Positions 22,996-31,846 of a stretch of DNA of 56,777 nucleotides are shown here, in pieces (the first letter of the stretch is position 1; the number at the start of each line of letters is the position of its first letter). This stretch comes from Sva-07 sp031398325. Its GTDB lineage: Bacteria > Actinomycetota > Acidimicrobiia > Acidimicrobiales > Ilumatobacteraceae. Under the pieces are notes generated by a model. That model saw only the letters and a program-made list of their open reading frames with translations, had not been told where the DNA came from and made no database searches. Location: assembly GCA_031398325.1 (NCBI GenBank), contig JANNNB010000057.1, positions 1 through 56,777 of the forward strand, given 5' to 3'. Made by a program: the position numbers and the translations under genes.

Positions 22996-24306
22996 ATGAG
23001 CGACACCTGGGGATTCGAGACGAAGCAGATCCACGTCGGCGGCGAGCCCGACCCGACGACCGGAGCACGGGCGGTTCCGATCTACCAGACCACCTCGTAC
23101 CAGTTCCGCGACACCGACCACGCGGCGAACCTGTTCGCGCTCGCCGAGATCGGCAACATCTACACCCGCATCATGAACCCGACGCAGCTGGCGCTCGAGT
23201 CCCGAGTGAATGCGCTGGAGGGCGGATGCACCACAGCGGTCGGGCTCCCGGGAACGTTGGTCACCGCATCGGGTCAGGCGGCCGAGACGCTCGCCTTCAT
23301 GACACTCTGTGAGGCGGGCGACCACATCGTCGCGTCTCCGTCGTTGTACGGCGGCACCTACAACCTGTTGCACTACACACTGCCGAAGTTCGGCGTCGAG
23401 GTCTCCTTCGTCGACGATCCGCACGACCTTGCCCAGTGGGAAGCGGCGATCAAGCCCAATACCAAAGTGTTCTTCGGCGAAGTGCTGCCGAACCCGAAGA
23501 ACGACGTGTTCGACATCGAAGGAGTGGCAGGCGTCGCCCACGCGAACGGCATCGTGCTGATGGTCGACAACACCGTTCCGACGCCGTACCTGATCCGCCC
23601 GCTCGAATGGGGCGCCGACATCGTCGTGCACAGCCTCACGAAGTTCATGGGCGGTCACGGCACGTCGATCGCCGGTGCGATCGTCGACGGTGGAACCTTC
23701 GACTACGCCGCGTCAGGTCGCTTCCCGAACTTCACCGAGCCCGATCCGAGCTATCACGGCCTGGCATACTTCCCGGCACTCGGCCACGGAGCCTTCATCC
23801 TCAAGGCGCGAGTGCAAATGTTGCGCGATACCGGAGCGGCCATCTCGCCGTTCAACGCCTTCATGCTGCTGCAGGGCATCGAGACGCTGAGCCTGCGGAT
23901 GGAGCGCCACTTCGCGAACGCCGACCGTGTCGCCAAGTTCCTCGACGGCCACGCCCAGGTGAAGTCGGTGAGCTACGCCGGCCTCGAGTCGAGCCCGTGG
24001 CACGAGCGGGCCAAGAAGTACGGCGGTGGGAAGGGCTACGGCTCGGTGCTCGCGTTCGAGATCGAAGGCGGCCTCGAGGCGGGCAAGAAGTTCGTCGAAG
24101 CGCTCACGCTCCACAGCCACGTCGCGAACATCGGCGACGCTCGCAGCCTGGTGATCCAACCGGCGAGCACGACCCACTCCCAGCTCACGCCCGAGGAGCA
24201 GGCGGCGTCCGACGTGACCCCGGGCCTGGTGCGCCTGAGTGTCGGTCTGGAATCGATCGACGACATCATCGCCGACCTCGAACAAGGCTTTGCCGCCGCC
24301 CGCTGA
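22996..24306 (+). CDS. metY: O-acetylhomoserine sulfhydrylase (aminocarboxypropyltransferase)
   Basis: This PLP enzyme joins O-acetylhomoserine and sulfide to give homocysteine, a direct sulfur route to methionine. The 436-residue product has the opening WGFETKQIHVGGEPDPTTGA, IYTRIMNPTQLALESR, and the lysine that binds PLP in VHSLTKFMGGHGTS; the C-terminal IQPASTTHSQLT is typical of the MetY branch. TACGGT (22981-22986) lies nine bases before the ATG. No SAM riboswitch fits in the 90-base gap upstream. It converges on the kinase gene with 20 bases between. Confidence 0.94.
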   Translation: MSDTWGFETKQIHVGGEPDPTTGARAVPIYQTTSYQFRDTDHAANLFALAEIGNIYTRIMNPTQLALESRVNALEGGCTTAVGLPGTLVTASGQAAETLAFMTLCEAGDHIVASPSLYGGTYNLLHYTLPKFGVEVSFVDDPHDLAQWEAAIKPNTKVFFGEVLPNPKNDVFDIEGVAGVAHANGIVLMVDNTVPTPYLIRPLEWGADIVVHSLTKFMGGHGTSIAGAIVDGGTFDYAASGRFPNFTEPDPSYHGLAYFPALGHGAFILKARVQMLRDTGAAISPFNAFMLLQGIETLSLRMERHFANADRVAKFLDGHAQVKSVSYAGLESSPWHERAKKYGGGKGYGSVLAFEIEGGLEAGKKFVEALTLHSHVANIGDARSLVIQPASTTHSQLTPEEQAASDVTPGLVRLSVGLESIDDIIADLEQGFAAAR

Positions 24307-24326
24307 CCCGGTGGGTTGACCAGGGC

Positions 24327-25919
24327 TCAGTCGTCATCGTCGCCGCCCGGGCCCGGACCTTCTGGTGCAGGGTTGGCGGCGATCGCTTCGTCGAGGTACA
24401 CGATGGTCACGCCGGCGATCGCTGGATCGAGTTCTTCGTCGTCGACCCATTGTTCGACGCGGTCTCGCAGGTCGTCGGCGCGTTGCGCGATGCGATTCGG
24501 TCGTTCGCGGAGCACCCGGTCGAGTTCCTTCGCGAGTTCCTCTCCGCGCTCGCCGACGAGATCGGGGTTCGCGTCGATCGTGGCGAGGAACTGCTGCACG
24601 TCGATCGGGATCGGAAAGCCGGGGATGATCTCGGTCGGTGGTGCAGGCGTAGTCGGTGGGAGCGTGGTCGATGCGACGGTTGTGGGTGCTGGTGTGGCGG
24701 AGGGCGCGGTCGGAGGGATCGTGATGCCGGGGACACTCGTGACGGCCGCCGCCTCGACGGATGTCTCGATCTCGAGCGCCACGGCTTCGTTCGAGTCGGT
24801 CGCGGCATCGGAGGTCGAATCGTCGCCGCGCCCGAGCACGTACGCGCCGATACCGAGCAGGAGCACGACCGCACCGATCGATGCCGCCATGCGTGACGCA
24901 CGCTTGTGCTGATTCCGCTCCTCGGCCAGTTGGGCGCCGATCAACGGCGAAGCGGCACCCGCGATCACCCCCGGCGTCGGCAGTGCGGCGCTCGTCATCG
25001 GCGTCGTCGCCGAGTCCGCGAACGCAGCTGCCCTGATGTCCGGGCGGAGGTGTTCCGGCATGACCTGCGTGTTGTCACCGAGCACCGCTGCGCCCTGAGC
25101 ACCGGTGGACGCCGGCGGGCTCGTAGCAGCACCCAGCACGTCGGCCATCTCGCCCGCGGACGCGAAGCGATCGTCGACGGACATCGCAGTCGCCCTACTG
25201 ATCACGTCGGCGAGGTTGCTGTCGATCGTCGGGTCGACGTCGCGCACGTCGAGTCGGTGATCGGGTGCGCGTTCGATGGCCGAGAGCGGACGCACACCGG
25301 TCACGGCTTCGTACAGCGTGACACCGAGCGAGAAGATGTCGGTGGGCGGGCCGAGCGGCTGTCCGTAGGCCTGTTCGGGCGACACGTAGGTTCGGGTGCC
25401 CATCACCATGCCAGTCGAGGTCATCGACTCGGCGATCTCGTCGAAGCGGCGGGCGATACCGAAGTCGGCGAGCTTCGCGTCGCCGTCGTCGTCGAGCAAG
25501 ACGTTCGCCGGCTTGACGTCGCGATGGATGATGCCGGCTGCGTGTGCCGCAGCCAATGCTGACGCGACCTGGCGACCGAGCACAGCAGCTCGATCCGATG
25601 TCATCGGGCCGGTGTCGCTGAGACGCTGCGCCAGCGAGCCTCCGGTCACAAGCTCCATGACGAGATACAGCGAACCGCCATCGGTGCCGGCGTCGAAGAT
25701 CGTCACTGCGTTCGGGTGGACGAACCGGGCGGCGGTGCGGGCCTCGCTGTCGAAACGACGCCGGAGCGACGGGTCGGCGGTGTTGGCGGCGGCCTCGTCG
25801 AGCACCTTGACGGCCACCTGCCGGTCGAGACGCTCGTCATGGGCCTGGAAGACCCGTGCCGTGCCTCCCGTGCCGATCCGGTCACCGAGTCGGTAGCGCT
25901 GACCGAGCACGGTGTCCAT
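24327..25919 (-). CDS. Membrane Ser/Thr protein kinase (Pkn-like)
   Basis: This 530-residue kinase has a complete N-terminal catalytic domain: the P-loop GTGGTARV, K38 (VAVKV), the catalytic loop HRDVKPANVLL (D134) and DFG (D152). A juxtamembrane stretch, one membrane helix (about 344-363, ASIGAVVLLLGIGAYVLG) and a Thr/Pro-rich extracellular part follow. The outer region carries no PASTA repeats; it ends in an acidic tail. The ATG at 25919 gives the standard kinase N-terminus. It lies 14 bases after the PAC2 gene on the same strand, so the two may be co-transcribed. Substrates are unknown. Confidence 0.92.
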   Translation of the reverse strand: MDTVLGQRYRLGDRIGTGGTARVFQAHDERLDRQVAVKVLDEAAANTADPSLRRRFDSEARTAARFVHPNAVTIFDAGTDGGSLYLVMELVTGGSLAQRLSDTGPMTSDRAAVLGRQVASALAAAHAAGIIHRDVKPANVLLDDDGDAKLADFGIARRFDEIAESMTSTGMVMGTRTYVSPEQAYGQPLGPPTDIFSLGVTLYEAVTGVRPLSAIERAPDHRLDVRDVDPTIDSNLADVISRATAMSVDDRFASAGEMADVLGAATSPPASTGAQGAAVLGDNTQVMPEHLRPDIRAAAFADSATTPMTSAALPTPGVIAGAASPLIGAQLAEERNQHKRASRMAASIGAVVLLLGIGAYVLGRGDDSTSDAATDSNEAVALEIETSVEAAAVTSVPGITIPPTAPSATPAPTTVASTTLPPTTPAPPTEIIPGFPIPIDVQQFLATIDANPDLVGERGEELAKELDRVLRERPNRIAQRADDLRDRVEQWVDDEELDPAIAGVTIVYLDEAIAANPAPEGPGPGGDDDD

Positions 25920-25933
25920 TTCGTCGTCTCGTC

Positions 25934-26794
25934 TCAGTCGTCGCGTAGGTCTCGGAGGAACGTCTCGAACTCGTCGCCGAGGTCGTCGGCCGACGGGATG
26001 GCGGCTTCGGATCGGCGGTCGAATTCGGCTTCCAGCATCGTGACATACATCCGGAGCTGATCGTCCGCGGCCACGATCTCGTCGTGGACGTCGCGCCAAC
26101 TGTCGATTTGATCGCTCAATTCCAGGTCAGCGTGCACGTCGAGCACGTGGCTGAGGTGGTGGGCCAGTGCGGCGGTGGCCATCGGATGCTCGGCGTTCGT
26201 GAGGTAGTGCGGGATGCCGACACGCAGCGAGATCGACGGGATCTGGCGCGCTTCGAGCTCTGCCTGGAGCACGCCGACCACGCCGGTGATCCCTTGATAC
26301 GAAGGTGCCACGAGGCCGAGGCGGCGGGCGAGTTCGGCGTCGGCGGTGCTCCCCGTGACCGGCGGGGTCCGTGTGTGGGGGATCGCTTCGGCGGCAGACC
26401 CGACCGTGACGACCGCCTCGCACCCGAGTGCCTGGGCAACGGCGACGATCGCGTCGACATAGGTCTTCCACAGCAGGTGTGGCTCGACGCCGATCAGGCC
26501 GACGATGTCGCGGTGGTCGGGGTTGCGCTGGAGGATGAACTCATTGCTCGGCCAGACGATCTCGCGCACGTCGTCGTCGATCGACACGTGCGGACGCTGC
26601 TGCGTGAAGTCGTAGAACGGGTCGGGGTCGATCGCACCGACGGTCACGGCGTTGATGCCGTTGGTGAACGCGTTGATCGCCTGCGTCGCTGCGCCGGCCA
26701 TGTCGAACCAGCCCTCGAGGCCGACGAGCATCACGGGACGATCGAGTCCACCGATCTCACCGGTCTGGAACGACAACACCTCCGACGAGTTCAT
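25934..26794 (-). CDS. PAC2-family protein
   Basis: This 286-residue protein belongs to the PAC2 family, related to eukaryotic proteasome-assembly chaperones and common in actinobacteria. Typical stretches are LDRPVMLVGLEGWFDMAGAA, AEAIPHTRTPPVTG and LRVGIPHYLTNAEHP. Its bacterial role is not established; a link to the proteasome is an inference from homology. TGGCAGAAT ends eight bases before the ATG at 26794, another instance of the TGGCA leaderless-type box. It appears to be the first gene of a unit with the kinase. Confidence 0.85.
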   Translation of the reverse strand: MNSSEVLSFQTGEIGGLDRPVMLVGLEGWFDMAGAATQAINAFTNGINAVTVGAIDPDPFYDFTQQRPHVSIDDDVREIVWPSNEFILQRNPDHRDIVGLIGVEPHLLWKTYVDAIVAVAQALGCEAVVTVGSAAEAIPHTRTPPVTGSTADAELARRLGLVAPSYQGITGVVGVLQAELEARQIPSISLRVGIPHYLTNAEHPMATAALAHHLSHVLDVHADLELSDQIDSWRDVHDEIVAADDQLRMYVTMLEAEFDRRSEAAIPSADDLGDEFETFLRDLRDD

Positions 26795-26845
26795 CGACGT
26801 GAATTCTGCCAGCCGATTTCACTGGATGGGCTCTGCGCCTCCGGT

Positions 26846-27988
26846 TCAGTGCATCTGTTCGACGACGTAGTCGATGGAGCGGGTGAGCGCTTCGACGTCC
26901 GACGGGTCGATTGCCGGGAACATCCCGATCCGGAGTTGGTTGCGCCCGAGCTTGCGGTACGAGTCGGTGTCGACGATGCCGTTGGCACGCAGGATGTCGC
27001 ACACCTGGTTGGCATCGACGCGGTCGTCGAGGTCGATCGTGCCGACGACGTTCGAACGGTCGGCCGGGTCGGTGACGAACGGGGTCGCCCAGTCGCGCTC
27101 GTCGGCCCAGCCGTACAGCGTGGCGGCCGAGGTCGCGCTGCGGGCGGCGGTCCATGCCAGACCGCCGTTGGTGAGCATCCAGTCGAGCTGGGCATCGAGC
27201 ATCACCAACGTGGCCAGCGCAGGGGTGTTGTAGGTCTGATTCTGTGTCGAGTTGTCGAGCGCGATCGCAAGGTCGAGCGACGCCGGGCGCCACCGGCCGC
27301 TGGCGCCGATCGTCTTGATCCGTTCGACGGCCGCCGGTGAGCACGCGGCGATCCAGAGGCCGCCATCGGAGGCGAAGCACTTCTGCGGAGCGAAGTAGTA
27401 GGTGTCGACCTGCGACGGATCCCACTCGAGACCACCGGCCGCCGACGTCGCGTCGACGAGGACGAGTGCGTCATCGGCGGATGTGCCGGCGGGTCGCGTC
27501 AGCGTCATCGAGACGCCAGTGGACGTCTCGTTGTGGGTCAGGGCGTAGACGTCGATGCCGTCCTCCGTGACGGCTGTTCCGTGGCTGCCGGGCTCGGTCT
27601 TGACGAGGGTCGGCTCGCCGAGGTGCGGAGCCGCGGCGCACGCTTCGGCGAACTTCGAGGAGAACTCGCCGAACACGAGGTGTTGGCTGCGCTCACGCAC
27701 GAGACCGAACGTGGCGGCGTCCCAGAAGACGGTCGATCCGCCGTTGCCGAGCACGATCTCCCAGCCGTCGGGCAGTCCGAACAGGTCGGTCAGCTTGGAT
27801 CGGACGCCCCCGACGAGGTTCTTCACCGCCGGCTTCCGGTGCGACGTTCCGAGGATCGTGCTCTGCGCAGCGACCAGTGCCTGCACCTGCTCGTCGCGCA
27901 CTTTGGATGGCCCGCACCCGAACCGTCCGTCGGCCGGCAGCAGGTCGGCGGGGATGGTGATGGCGGTGGCAGCGTCGACAGTGGTCAC
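26846..27988 (-). CDS. serC: Phosphoserine transaminase
   Basis: This PLP enzyme makes O-phosphoserine from 3-phosphohydroxypyruvate and glutamate in serine synthesis. The 380-residue product is of the mycobacterial type: RFGCGPSKVRDEQ, ILGTSHRKPAVKN, LTHNETSTGV, the PLP-lysine segment TYYFAPQKCFASDGG and the closing RKLGRNQLRIGMFPAIDPSD. The GTG at 27988 (VTTVDAATAITIP) fits the family length better than the ATG-like starts upstream, which run into the intergenic hairpins. It is divergent from the aspartate-type aminotransferase. Confidence 0.93.
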   Translation of the reverse strand: MTTVDAATAITIPADLLPADGRFGCGPSKVRDEQVQALVAAQSTILGTSHRKPAVKNLVGGVRSKLTDLFGLPDGWEIVLGNGGSTVFWDAATFGLVRERSQHLVFGEFSSKFAEACAAAPHLGEPTLVKTEPGSHGTAVTEDGIDVYALTHNETSTGVSMTLTRPAGTSADDALVLVDATSAAGGLEWDPSQVDTYYFAPQKCFASDGGLWIAACSPAAVERIKTIGASGRWRPASLDLAIALDNSTQNQTYNTPALATLVMLDAQLDWMLTNGGLAWTAARSATSAATLYGWADERDWATPFVTDPADRSNVVGTIDLDDRVDANQVCDILRANGIVDTDSYRKLGRNQLRIGMFPAIDPSDVEALTRSIDYVVEQMH

Positions 27989-28048
27989 GGCCCCCAAGCA
28001 TGGCCGATCCGTCTTCGATTGCCACTGCCCGTTCGCCGTCCCACCCGT

Positions 28049-28154
28049 CACAGCGATGAGCGAGACCCCTCCATTCGGTGGTTTGCCTCATCGCTGTGTG
28101 GATCGCGCCGGGACCGATGAGCCGGACCCCCGAATGCGGGGGTCCGGCTCATCG
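28049..28154. repeat. Two related strong hairpins in the serC/aspC gap
   Basis: Hairpin 1: CACAGCGATGAG (28049-28060) with CTCATCGCTGTG (28087-28098), perfect 12-base arms. Hairpin 2: CGATGAGCCGGACCCCCG (28115-28132) with CGGGGGTCCGGCTCATCG (28137-28154), perfect 18-base arms, 4-base loop. Both share CGATGAGC and a GACCCC block, so they look like two copies of one palindromic element, the first decayed inside. They lie between divergent genes, which argues against a terminator role. Confidence 0.75.
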
Positions 28155-28229
28155 CAGGCTTGGTGGCGACGGGTCGGGCAGACTCGGAACTTCGTTGGGT
28201 GCGGGGGATCGCTGTGGCAGGCTGGGAGC

Positions 28230-29420
28230 GTGAAACGGACCTCCGCACGACTCGCCGCAATCGCCCCGTCAGCCACCTTGGCGGTCGACGCCAAGGCGAA
28301 GGCCCTGCAGGCCGAGGGCGAGAACGTCATCGGGTTCGGTGCCGGCGAGCCGGACTTCGCGACCCCGCAGCACATCGTCGACGCCGCGATCGCCGCCTGT
28401 TCCGATGTGAAGAATCACCGTTACACCCCGGCCGGCGGATTGCCAGAGCTGAAGGAAGCGATCGCGGTCAAGACCAAGCGCGATTCAGGTTTCGACTGCA
28501 CGGCGTCCCAGGTGCTCGTGACCAACGGCGGCAAGCACGCGGTGTACACGGCGTTCGCTGCGCTGTGTGACCCAGGCGACGAAGTCATCTGTCCAGCCCC
28601 GTACTGGACCACCTATCCGGAGGCGATCACGCTCGCAGGTGGCGTGCCGGTGATCATCGACACCGACGCCGAGAGCGGGTTCCAGGTCACGATCGAACAG
28701 CTCGAGAGGGCTCGCACCCCGCGGACCAAGGTTCTGCTGTTCGTCAGCCCCGACAACCCGTCGGGCGCGGTGTACCCGCCTGCCGCTGTCGAGGCGATCG
28801 GCCGGTGGGCGGTCGAGCACGAGATCTGGGTGATCACCGACGAGATCTACGAGCACCTCACCTACGGCCCGCACGAGTTCGCCTCGATGCCCACGCTCGT
28901 TCCCGATCTCGCCGACCAGTGCATCATCGTCAACGGTGTCGCCAAGACGTATGCCATGACCGGTTGGCGCGTCGGCTGGATGATCGGGCCGAACGACGTG
29001 ATCAAGGCCTCGACGAACTTCCAGAGCCATGCCACGTCGAACGTCGCCAACGTCTCGCAGCGGGCAGCGCTCGCCGCGGTGTCCGGATCGCTCGACGATG
29101 TGGCGATGATGCGGACTGCGTTCGAACGGCGAGCGAAGACGATGCACTCGATGCTCAACGCGATCGACGGGATCACCTGCCTCGAGCCGCAGGGCGCGTT
29201 CTACGCCTATCCCGATCTGACGGGTCTGCTCGGCCGCCCGATCGGCGGCGTCACGGCGACGACGACGCTCGAACTCGCCGACCTCGTTCTCGATCAGGCC
29301 AAGGTGGCCTTCGTCCCAGGTGAGGCATTCGGACTCGGCGGGTACGGCCGGTTCTCCTTCGCCCTCGGCGATGACGACCTGGTCGAAGGCATCACCCGCC
29401 TCGCCGCTCTCGTCAACTGA
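28230..29420 (+). CDS. aspC: Pyridoxal-phosphate aspartate-type aminotransferase
   Basis: This 396-residue class I aminotransferase has NVIGFGAGEPDFATPQHI, FVSPDNPSGAVY, the PLP-binding lysine in NGVAKTYAMTGWRVGW and the C-terminal arginine region GGYGRFSFALGDDD. The Iγ-type aspartate aminotransferase/prephenate aminotransferase branch is most likely; substrate choice is uncertain. It begins with GTG at 28230: TGGCAGGCT (28215-28223) ends six bases upstream, which fixes the start and suggests a leaderless mRNA. The much longer open frame upstream is spurious. Confidence 0.93.
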   Translation: MKRTSARLAAIAPSATLAVDAKAKALQAEGENVIGFGAGEPDFATPQHIVDAAIAACSDVKNHRYTPAGGLPELKEAIAVKTKRDSGFDCTASQVLVTNGGKHAVYTAFAALCDPGDEVICPAPYWTTYPEAITLAGGVPVIIDTDAESGFQVTIEQLERARTPRTKVLLFVSPDNPSGAVYPPAAVEAIGRWAVEHEIWVITDEIYEHLTYGPHEFASMPTLVPDLADQCIIVNGVAKTYAMTGWRVGWMIGPNDVIKASTNFQSHATSNVANVSQRAALAAVSGSLDDVAMMRTAFERRAKTMHSMLNAIDGITCLEPQGAFYAYPDLTGLLGRPIGGVTATTTLELADLVLDQAKVAFVPGEAFGLGGYGRFSFALGDDDLVEGITRLAALVN

Positions 29421-29456
29421 CTCCCCTCCAACACCCGCACCCGCTCCCAAAATCCT

Positions 29457-29508
29457 CGTTTGCGACAAGAAGTCGGAGACCCGGTTCTCCGACTTCTTGT
29501 CACGAACG
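29457..29508 (+). repeat. Palindromic repeat family A, copy 1
   Basis: CGTTTGCGACAAGAAGTCGG at the left end is mirrored by CCGACTTCTTGTCACGAACG at the right, around the centre AGACCCGGTTCT. The stem is about 23 base pairs with G-T-type differences only. It lies between the convergent aspC and cobS genes. Confidence 0.85.
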
Positions 29509-29517
29509 TGATCAACG

Positions 29518-30279
29518 TCAGGTCCACCAGAGTTGGTGGCGGGTCGCGAGGCCGGTGACGATCACGAGGACGACGCACTCAGCGACCTGCTCCGCAGCGC
29601 CGAGGGTGTCTCCGTTGATCGTCTCCAGCGCACGGAGCGCGAGCCATGCGATCGCACCAGCACCGAGGGCTGCAGCAAACGCGAGCGGAACCGCCCACCA
29701 ACCCGTGACCAGGACTCCGATGGCCAGCCCGGCCACGATGCCTGCGCCCGCTGCACGCGGCCGCAGCTGGCGGATCGACTCCGAGCCGAGCCCGGCGCCG
29801 ACCTCGACGTCGCGCCGAGCGATCATCACCCCGACGGCGGCCGAGCGCCCGAACGTGTGGGCCGTGACGAGCGCGGCGAACGCGACAGCCGGTCCGAGCG
29901 TGGCGACGCACACGATCCGCAGAACGATCGAACCGCACAGCGAAGCCACGCCGTAGCTGCCATGCCGTGAGTCCTTGAGGATCTCGCGTCGCTGCTCTGG
30001 CGTCCAGCCACCCATCGAGTCGGCGAGATCGGCAAGACCGTCCTCATGGAACGCGCCCGTGATGAGCACGCCGACGAGTACCGCGATCGCGGCCGCGACC
30101 GATGCCGGCACGAGTTCCATCATCCCCGCGGCGACGCCACCGACCGAGAGCCCGATACACGCTCCGACGATCGGGAACCACGGCACGCACGCGGCGTGGT
30201 GCGGCGCCTGCTGCAGTCTGATCGGCACCCGCGTGAGAAACTGTGCCGCGCCGAGGAAGTTGGCCGCCGGAGCGGTCAT
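29518..30279 (-). CDS. cobS: Adenosylcobinamide-GDP ribazoletransferase (cobalamin synthase)
   Basis: Joins adenosylcobinamide-GDP to alpha-ribazole in the last steps of B12 assembly. The 253-residue integral membrane protein has FLGAAQFLTRVP, the signature ITGAFHEDGLADLADSMGG with acidic metal ligands, and REILKDSRHGSYGV, plus several membrane helices. The ATG at 30279 overlaps the cobT stop by four bases. It is the last gene of cobO-cobU-cobT-cobS. Its 3' end is next to palindrome A1. Confidence 0.94.
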   Translation of the reverse strand: MTAPAANFLGAAQFLTRVPIRLQQAPHHAACVPWFPIVGACIGLSVGGVAAGMMELVPASVAAAIAVLVGVLITGAFHEDGLADLADSMGGWTPEQRREILKDSRHGSYGVASLCGSIVLRIVCVATLGPAVAFAALVTAHTFGRSAAVGVMIARRDVEVGAGLGSESIRQLRPRAAGAGIVAGLAIGVLVTGWWAVPLAFAAALGAGAIAWLALRALETINGDTLGAAEQVAECVVLVIVTGLATRHQLWWT

Positions 30280-31280
30280 CGCACGGACGACTCGCCGAAC
30301 CACTCGCCGAAGGTCGGCACCTCGGTGACACCAGCGCACGCCATCGCGATGAGGGGGACCGCCGCCATGGCTCCGGACCCCTCCCCGAGTCGCATGTCGA
30401 GGTCGAGGAGGGGTCGTTTGCCGAGCCGTTCGAGCAATCGGCGATGGCCCGGTTCCGCCGAGCAGTGACCGACGGTGCAGTGGTCGAGCGCCCGCGACTC
30501 GGCGATGTTGAGAGGGAGCACGGCCGCCGTCACGACGTAGCCGTCGAGGACCACCGGGATCGAACGGTGCCGCGCCGCGATCGTCGCCGCCGCGATCGCG
30601 ACCAGTTCAGCACCTCCCACCTCCCGCAGGATCTCGATCGGATCCGTCACCCCCGCGATCCGCCGCACCGACTGCTGCACGGCCGCCCGCTTCCGGGCGA
30701 GGCCGTCGTCGTCGACACCAGTGCCACGGCCGACCCAGGCCGCAGTTTCCCCGCCGGCCAAAGCGGCGGCGATCGCTGCCGATGGCGTCGTGTTGCCGAT
30801 CCCCATTTCGCCGAGCACGAGCAGGTCGCAATCGAGTGCCGACACGGCGTCGACCGCCGTGGACACGACGTGCTCGAACCGATCGGCGTCGAGAGCTGCC
30901 TCGAACCTGATGTCACCGGTCGGATGCCCGACGCCGACGTCGACCGCGCTGACCTCGGCACCGACGATGCGCGCGAACGCATTGATCGTGGAGCGACCCT
31001 GCCGGTATGCCGACAGCATCGCCTCGGTGACGCCCGTCGGATAGGCACTCACCTTCGTCGCAGCGGCCACGCCGTGGTCGGCTGCGAAGATCAGACCCGC
31101 TGGTCGGTTGATCGCAGGCCGTTCGGTGCGCTGCCATCCGGCGACCCATGCGGCGATCTCGTCGAGCCACGCGAGCGCTCCGCTCGGCCGGAGGATGTTC
31201 GCCGCGCGCTCGTGGACGGCGGCACGGGCTGACTCGTCGGGCTCTGGGAGATCGACCAGCAGATCGTGGAGGCGGCTCAC
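30276..31280 (-). CDS. cobT: Nicotinate-nucleotide-dimethylbenzimidazole phosphoribosyltransferase
   Basis: Makes alpha-ribazole phosphate from dimethylbenzimidazole and nicotinate mononucleotide, the lower ligand of B12. The 334-residue protein has FAADHGVAAATKVSAYPTGV, the LGEMGIGNTTPSAAI motif, GRGTGVDDDGL and the C-terminal LDLDMRLGEGSGAMAAVPL with the conserved Glu. The GTG at 31280 overlaps the cobU stop (GTGA). No dimethylbenzimidazole synthesis gene is visible here. Coupled at both ends in the cob operon. Confidence 0.94.
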   Translation of the reverse strand: MSRLHDLLVDLPEPDESARAAVHERAANILRPSGALAWLDEIAAWVAGWQRTERPAINRPAGLIFAADHGVAAATKVSAYPTGVTEAMLSAYRQGRSTINAFARIVGAEVSAVDVGVGHPTGDIRFEAALDADRFEHVVSTAVDAVSALDCDLLVLGEMGIGNTTPSAAIAAALAGGETAAWVGRGTGVDDDGLARKRAAVQQSVRRIAGVTDPIEILREVGGAELVAIAAATIAARHRSIPVVLDGYVVTAAVLPLNIAESRALDHCTVGHCSAEPGHRRLLERLGKRPLLDLDMRLGEGSGAMAAVPLIAMACAGVTEVPTFGEWFGESSVR

Positions 31281-31846
31281 TGGGGGGCGCTCCCGATCAG
31301 CTGTCCGGGGTCGTCGAGACGCAGTGCTCTGCCGGCGACCATGAGCAGTGCGTCGTCGGCGACGGCGGCCCACCGCTGGTTCATGATGCCGAGCATGTCC
31401 CGATACCTCCTGCCGAGTGGGTGGTCAGGGTGGATTCCCAGCCCGACCTCGTTCGTCACGGCGACGACCGGTTCGGGGAGATCGACCGCCACGGCTGCCG
31501 TGTCGCGGCCGAGCCGATCGATCTCCTCGTCTGACCTGCCTGCCCACATCAGATTCGACACCCAGAGGGTGAGGCAGTCGAGGATGACGAAGCTCCCCGC
31601 AGCGCGGCCCAACGCAGCAGCGAGATCGAGCGGCTCCTCGATCGTCACCCAGTCGGCCCGCTCGATGCCTGCTCGTTCGAGCCGGTGACGCGCGATCCGC
31701 GCATCCATGTCCGGGTCGGAGTCGGCCTGCGGTGCGGTGGCGATGAAGGTCACCGGGCGACCCGTGCCCCGACCCAGCTCGAGGGCGAACGTGCTCTTGC
31801 CGCTGCGCGCACCACCCGTGAGAAACGTGAGGTGACCCATCGGCAC
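31277..31846 (-). CDS. cobU: Adenosylcobinamide kinase / adenosylcobinamide-phosphate guanylyltransferase
   Basis: Bifunctional enzyme that phosphorylates adenosylcobinamide and then attaches GMP. The 189-residue product has the P-loop FLTGGARSGKSTFA (residues 11-18), the guanylylated His region ARHRLER (H54), VILDCLTLWVSNL and VTNEVGLGIHP. The ATG at 31846 is immediately next to the cobO stop; a second ATG two codons on is also possible. It acts on the product of cobO and feeds cobS. Confidence 0.95.
   Translation of the reverse strand: MPMGHLTFLTGGARSGKSTFALELGRGTGRPVTFIATAPQADSDPDMDARIARHRLERAGIERADWVTIEEPLDLAAALGRAAGSFVILDCLTLWVSNLMWAGRSDEEIDRLGRDTAAVAVDLPEPVVAVTNEVGLGIHPDHPLGRRYRDMLGIMNQRWAAVADDALLMVAGRALRLDDPGQLIGSAPQ

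Noticed and set aside
29457..29508. Reading the family-A palindromes simply as intrinsic terminators
   Set aside because: None is followed by a T-run, and two of five lie between divergent promoters, so termination cannot be their common function.
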